NCBI GenBank assembly: GCA_026874595.1
Contig: CM049318.1
Location: 61,600,250-61,664,249, forward strand
Length of the DNA stretch: 64,000 bases
Reading direction: 5' to 3'
Source: Sipunculus nudus
Taxonomy: Eukaryota > Annelida > Sipuncula > Golfingiida > Sipunculidae
How positions within the stretch are numbered: position 1 is the first letter of the stretch; each line of letters opens with the position of its first letter. A program made the translations under genes and the position numbers. The notes below the pieces were generated by a model that was given only the letters and a program-made list of their open reading frames with translations, ran no database searches and was not told the DNA's origin. Shown piece by piece: positions 58,471-64,000 of this stretch.

Positions 58471-58690
58471 TTGATGTATTTGCCTGATATTTTGACCTGT
58501 CTATGCGTCTTCGATGGCGTTCTCGTTCACAAGATAGGTGTCGCCACTTACAATGACTTTGCACAGTGTATGTGGCTGCTTATTTCGCCAGAGGAATTTG
58601 AAATTGGGCATATTTATACATATCCGTTAGCTGTGCCAGCTACAATCATTTTTGTGTTGTGTGCACCCATGCCAGAATTTCAGCAGTGAC
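58471..58690 (+). repeat. Diverged fragment of the same ~280-bp repeat
   Basis: GATAGGTGTCGCCACTTACA followed by ATGACTTTGCACAGTGTATG parallels the GGTGGCGCCACCTGCA...TTTTTGCACAGCGTCTG context. The 72-codon frame here follows from the repeat. Confidence 0.4.
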
Positions 58691-59504
58691 TTTTGTGTAA
58701 TTGTTCCTTATTCAAAATGTTTAGCACTTGCATTGTTCACATACATATTACACGTGTTCTTTAAAAGTAATGGTCCAGCGTTGAAGCATAATACCTGGTG
58801 TATAGCCCATAGCACAGGTTCGCAGTAGGCCTGTAGGCCTTGTTCTAAAATGATATACTTTTTTTCGGTCTATTTCATAAAGCTTATTCCAAATATAAAA
58901 AAGAACAAAATATATCTTTGAAATACATATATGAGAATCGCAAGTCAAAATATGCAGCGTTTGAGAGATATGTAGTCCTATAAGCTGTTTTATCATATCA
59001 CTATTAAAAAATATGGAAGGACGCCCGAAGCGCTGAAAAAAATGTGAGAATCTGACGCACAATATTATATATTATTCACAAAGGGGACTTGTATTCTGGT
59101 TGTGGACAGATGCACAGGGTTCAGGCGCGGATAAAGAGTGGGGGAGAGAGCGGGATCGTCATTCGGCACCGTGATCCCCTGTGCCGTCGACCACAACATT
59201 TTTCTCAATCTTGTGAATAACGCCGAAACATTTTGCCTAGAATATCCTAAAGGCATTTTTTCCACTGCAAGCTCCTTATTTTTAAACACCAGCAGTTGGT
59301 CCACAGTTGTAATACTTCAGCATATATATATTGGGTTGATAAATTTATTTCAATATCAATATTTGAGTCCAAATTTCCTGTGAGTGAACTTTCTCATGTC
59401 CCCCAGAGTTCAAAACCATTTTTCTCTTCTACACTCTCCATCTTTCCTAATCTTGTGTTTGCGCTGTATCTAAAATATGGCGGATTTTCAAAAACTGCCC
59501 TGAG

Positions 59505-59938
59505 TATATATTAATGACCTCAGGGTAATGCTGGTCATGAAAAGTTTTTATAACGTCTCCGTGAAGGATTTATGAACTTGTTTCTCAACAACATGTTCGT
59601 AAACACAGCAACGTTGACAAAGGGGAAAAACATGTAACCTAAGGTGGTAGGTTTCATATATGCGGAGGTAGAAAGGTCACTTGTTGCACAACGCCATGTG
59701 AAAAGCTCTGGCTTATCTTACTTTCCGCCAGATGCCTTTGTTGAATTTTTTTATTTTGGCGCCCCCCCCCCCCCCTCCCCTATAATAAACACGTTGATAT
59801 AAACAAAACAAGCAGCCTGACAAGTGAGCGGTGATATCCACGTTTTCTGGCCTATTTTTATAAAAGCTCCAAGGGATTACTTTTTTTGGAGAAAGGTCTT
59901 GCAGATAGGTGATTGGGCCCTTTTAAAGGAAAATGGTT
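59505..59938. repeat. Dispersed repeat, copy 2 (inverted relative to 14158-14570)
   Basis: Reverse-complement match to 14158-14570, including GGTGATTGGGCCC, GGTGATATCCACGTTTTC and GGGGAAAAACATGTAACC. It contains a poly-C run. Confidence 0.65.
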
Positions 59939-60159
59939 GGGTATTGCTGAGAACCAGAAGTGAGAAAATGTTTGATCCATAAATTGAGGCATGGAGATTT
60001 CAGAAGCCCCTTGCCTGCATATTTGATTTGTTGTTCTAAGCAGGACTTGCATCGATAGACCGTAAAATATTTAAAAATAATAATTTGGACGGAAATGACC
60101 TCAACGTCAAAGCTGTTAAATTTGATGCTGATAAGCCGGGAAATGACGTGTTCTGAAGG

Positions 60160-60335
60160 GTGACGATACCCCCCCCCCCCCCCCTCCAACACACAAACAT
60201 TTAAGCTAGGGGGATGATCAAGGTAATCACCTCCCTCCTATTCAGAAGGAAATAACATATATCTGCAATTATAATGACAGACTTTGGTTCTATTTCTTCA
60301 TTTGTGTTTACTAAAAAATATTATCTTACATTACC
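60160..60335. mobile_element. Diverged fragment of the 51829-52315 MITE
   Basis: GATGATCAAGGTAATCACC, then ATTCAGA, AAAGACTTTGG-like and TTTACTAAAAAATATTA segments follow the same order as 51900-52010. A poly-C run precedes it. No ends or duplication recognised. Confidence 0.45.
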
Positions 60336-61448
60336 CACTCGAAAGAAATGAAGCAGTGTCCTGTGTTTGACACAAATCATAAACTTATTTTACAGATTAG
60401 ACGATTTTCTTGCTGTTTCAGACTATTTTGGAATATTCTTGCTATATTACTTCTACAAGTGTTCTTCCGGTAACTCGATTATAATAATTGTCAGTGAACT
60501 GAACAGGGGTCCATGATTTTGAAACTTAATTATGATTTATTACTTATTATACAGAAACACTTCTTGGTGCATTCAGGAAAAGGAGATGGCACAACCCTTG
60601 CTCTATATCAATACAGGAAAATTCAAAGTAAGATGCTAGGAACATTCATTTCCATCATTTGGCTAATTTAGAAGAACGTAATAAAATGTTACACATTTCC
60701 CATATATTTTGACGAGGTCGCCAACGTTGTCAAATATTTTAGTATCGCGTGTTGAATGATCAGCACACAATATTATAAATGACAAGAAAACTCAATATTT
60801 TCATATTTTTAATATTAAGAGATCCATTTTTTTAGGGGGGGGGTGTTAAATATCAATTTATAGAGTCATATGTTTTGCCGAACTGGTAAAACATTTTTAC
60901 CCATGTGAAGCGAACATAATGTAATTGAAAATTCCCTATATAAGAAATAAATAATTATTTAAATCTGGAACTAGTAGATAAAACCTATGATATTAGACTA
61001 GATCGGCAAATATAAGCGGGCCATGCTATACGCTTATGGATTAAAATGGTTTGACATTAGTTCTTAAATGCAAACTACTGGCCAGTACGCTCGTAAGGTG
61101 TTTAAATTAAGTATAGTATTTAAGGATGACCGGTGTGTTGTAAAACATCCGCTGACACTAATGGTCTCTTATGTTAACCATCCACTAACGATAAACATGC
61201 TTCTTGCATACCGGGTAAGTTAACCGTCCGCTAAACAGCTAACTTTAAACACCTGTCAAAGTTAAACGGCTTTTGAGCATACGGCCCACAGTATGTTTAT
61301 CCCTGAAGGTGCAAATATTTCAGTTTATCCGATTGGTTAATAAAATGGAAGAAAGTGCTGCAGTATACATTAGGCAGTGCGATAATTGTGTGTCTTGTAA
61401 AACTGAGATTTGCTTGTACTACAGTACACATTTTGTTGCTTTGAATGA

Positions 61449-61590
61449 TTGTCAGTATTTCTGTAATAAAGGAATATTTCACATCTGATTGTCAGTATTT
61501 CTTGGAATAAAAGTATTTCACATCTGAAAGAATATTTATTGGAATAAAGGTATATTTAATTCACATCCGATAGAATATTTATTTTTTTAT
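61449..61590. repeat. ~40-bp minisatellite with AATAAA in each unit
   Basis: Three to four units of GATTGTCAGTATTTCT plus GGAATAAAGGTATTTCACATC, increasingly diverged to the right. Confidence 0.65.
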
Positions 61591-61689
61591 TCAATGTTAA
61601 ATATAATTGGAAAAAGTACCCACAGTACAAAACATTCCCTGACAAAAGTCAGAACTATATGATTCCTACAAGACAAAAGGTCACATCCA

Positions 61690-62110
61690 GTTCATTAAGG
61701 TCACAGGGACGGTCTTCTTCCTGACAGAGTTTGATCAGTCTTGTGCCTAATATGTCGCCAGAACTGACACGCCAGCCAGCCAGGTCAGGCCCGCCCTCGC
61801 TGACCGTCCACCACCGGGGAATCCCCCAGTTGTTCCCGGGAGCCTGAGCCCAGCAACCTGCCAGTAAAGTCAGAGCGTCATCGGCCTACCCCTGGACTAC
61901 CGTAAGTCCCGCCCTGAGCCTTGTCCCTTTCGACCAGGTACAGTTTTCGTTCGATCGGAGCCTTCTCGGGAGCCTTCTCTGGTGCTTGTGCCATCATGCT
62001 TGAGCCTTGTCCCTGCTGGTCCCCCGGTTTTTACGTCACGGAGCCGTTAACCATTGTGCCACGGCTGACGCCCTTCTATAAGGGGATTTAGAATGACCAT
62101 GATACAGAGG
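61690..62110. other. GC-rich island, possible SINE or LTR remnant
   Basis: Markedly more GC-rich than its surroundings. The minus strand contains AGCCGTGGCACAATGGTTAA, which resembles a tRNA D-arm/A box; no good B box follows. The plus strand has AATAAA near its end. I see no open frame that resembles a known protein. Confidence 0.3.
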
Positions 62111-64000
62111 ATTTGCCGTGGAAAATAAACTGCTGCCGCCTTCCCTATTACTAAAAAGAAACCACTGCTCTCTGCAGTCATCTAAGCATGTAAAAAGACA
62201 CTACTCTCCTCCACCGTCTAAGAGGTAAAATGATGGCAACTTTTCAGTTTGAAGACAGTGATCAATCTATAAAGTAACTGCAGTTTCCTTTCCACTGACC
62301 TGCACTGAATGCTCTTGTGTATTGATGATTCTGCATACCCATATGTGTGCTCTCTTTGGGCTTTTACATACGTGACATATATGCATGCAAATTTCATCCA
62401 GAAAATGATAAATAAAATTTTATATTTAATTATATTCCATGAACATTTAAGCTTTTTAGACATGAATGTAGTTTACTTTCTCCCCGACTTTCAAATGTTA
62501 AAAATTTAACCGGGTTTGTTTCAATAATTTCAACAACAAAATAAGCCCACTGCTGTTACAACTGCATGAGGAATTAAGATAATGATTTCTGAACTTCTTC
62601 CCTTAACTAGGCAGTTCTGGAACCTTCTATTCTCGCGATAGTATACTATCTTAATAAATGAAAATATGCGTAGATTGTGACGAGATTAGAACTCAAACGA
62701 GATAATTTATTGGTAAATTAAACATATACATACATGTAGTTTTATTTTTAAATTAAAATACACAAATTGCTGGAAAATTATCGCGGCGACACTACAATGA
62801 CGTCTGGTGACCCCTGGTTCCAATAAATACGGATAGATTTTGCTGAAAATGGGACCCATGCAGGAAAATCAATTGAAAAATGATTTCAGCGAATTTCATG
62901 AAAAGATTGAGGGACAGACGGACGTTGCCATATACATAACAAAATATATAACAAATAAATAAAAACATTTATTCATACATTATTACATTATTGCGTTACA
63001 CAAACAACAACAAAATTCATAACATTTAGTAAAACAAACATTTACATTTGTTATTATATTATTGCGTATACGGAGACAACAACGAATAAATTAGGCCACT
63101 TCTTCGAAAAAAATATCAGGAATGAAAGTCTTTGGAAACGGAAGAGAAATACATTTTAATTAATTCAAGTTCAAAATTAACTTTAGTATACACTAATTTT
63201 GTACACTTTTTTTTTTACCTAAGAATGCTTGGAGCCCGTAAGCATAAAGTTGACTAGATCACAGAATATTTTACTTGACTCAACAATTTTTAAAGTCTGT
63301 TTTCAGTGTATTGTATAGCTCTTATACACATTGTTTTTGTTGGCCTAACGTCTTAATTTAGGAAGGGTCACCCACATAGGATTCATCAAGGTTGCCTGAT
63401 ATTAAATATTTTTGCGAGCTGAAACAGAACAAATAAAAATAAATCCTAAATTTAACCGGATCACCATTACCAAAATTTTTCTGGTCGCAAATCCTGGTGG
63501 TTCAGAAAATTTGGAGCCCTGAATAAATTTGGTCATTAATATTCTGACCTGCATTTGAATATTCTGACCTGCATTTAAATATTCTGACCTGCATTTAAAT
63601 ATTCTGACCTGCATTTTAAATGCCATCACTAAACTGGTAAATCTTCAGTTCTACAAGTGCAGGCTGGATCACCAAAAAAAAATTCTCTTTTCAAATGCAA
63701 ATTAACAAAAAGTTAATTATAATTTAAAGATGAAATAACCGATCACAGTTGTGGGCATTATAATAGTAAGTTTATAATCTGATATCACCGACGATACCAA
63801 TATTATCAGACTTTGCTTTCTTTGTCTCCGGGGCTGTTTATTGCTTTCCTCCGCTCCCGCACCCAGAAACAAATATTTGTTCGTTAGTTTGACTGCTGCC
63901 CACGACCTATCCTCATTCACCCTAGGTGGCATGGAAGACGGTTAAAAGAGGACCGAACGCAAACCCATTACCTTGCAATCAACACTTATGACAGGAGTCC
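62111..64000. other. Intergenic sequence at the window edge
   Basis: Holds the 20-bp tandem units. A minus-strand frame at 63717-63932 (MPPRVNEDRSWAAVKLTNKY then LFLGAGAEE) is open but has no recognised similarity and could be an edge exon; not called. Confidence 0.35.
63540..63620. repeat. Four 20-bp tandem units
   Basis: TATTCTGACCTGCATTTRAA repeated four times without spacers; the third is identical to the second. Not a CRISPR (no spacers, eukaryotic context). Confidence 0.85.

Noticed and set aside
58748-59304. 104- and 79-codon minus-strand frames
   Set aside because: No recognisable domain, no splice support, repeat-rich neighbourhood.
63540-63620. Short direct repeats resembling a CRISPR array
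   Set aside because: No spacers, and the context is clearly an animal genome.

Overview
The window is animal genomic DNA: AT-rich, short exons with GT/AG introns, and dense in small dispersed repeats. The repeats point to a mollusc, probably a bivalve. They show a T/T insertion site, a 5' hairpin, a GTCC/GTCT (ACGG-type) microsatellite, tandem core units and a 3' palindrome, which is the build of the 'pearl'-type Helentron-associated elements of bivalves. The species cannot be named from this sequence.

Two protein genes can be supported, both on the + strand. The first (about 8.6-13.6 kb) is the 3' part of a secreted or surface protein with a Reeler domain. Four exons in consistent phase are visible, ending in a hydrophobic tail that looks like a GPI-anchor signal. 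Its signal-peptide/N-terminal exon is not confidently found. The second (27.4-51.1 kb) is a complete nine-coding-exon gene for bifunctional coenzyme A synthase (COASY; phosphopantetheine adenylyltransferase plus dephospho-CoA kinase). It encodes 532 aa with every splice phase matching. No other protein-coding gene could be recognised; most remaining open frames are repeats or antisense shadows.

Layout: 1-8.2 kb, a pearl-like element (about 1.5-4.6 kb) and unassigned sequence; 8.2-8.5 kb, an intact Harbinger-like MITE with TTA target duplications; 8.6-14.1 kb, the Reeler gene and an E-box-rich minisatellite that starts inside its last exon; 14.1-27.3 kb, intergenic DNA with dispersed repeats, two palindromic arrays, a tRNA-like SINE head and a 2.4-kb pearl-like element carrying AGGTCA arrays; 27.4-51.1 kb, COASY, whose introns hold a 1.9-kb hAT element (intron 2), a pearl-like element (intron 3), a four-deep nest of elements filling about 95% of intron 7, and a 1.4-kb TA-flanked inverted-repeat element (intron 8); 51.8-52.3 kb, a hAT MITE with a perfect 8-bp duplication; 52.3-64 kb, repeat-rich sequence with no recognised gene.

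The two genes are not obviously linked in function: COASY carries out the last two steps of CoA synthesis, the Reeler protein is extracellular. The window's main interest is its mobile-element architecture: exact target duplications, nested insertions, a palindrome (GGTGGCGCCACC) shared by otherwise different repeat units, and arrays of nuclear-receptor half-sites brought in by transposons in and around a metabolic gene.
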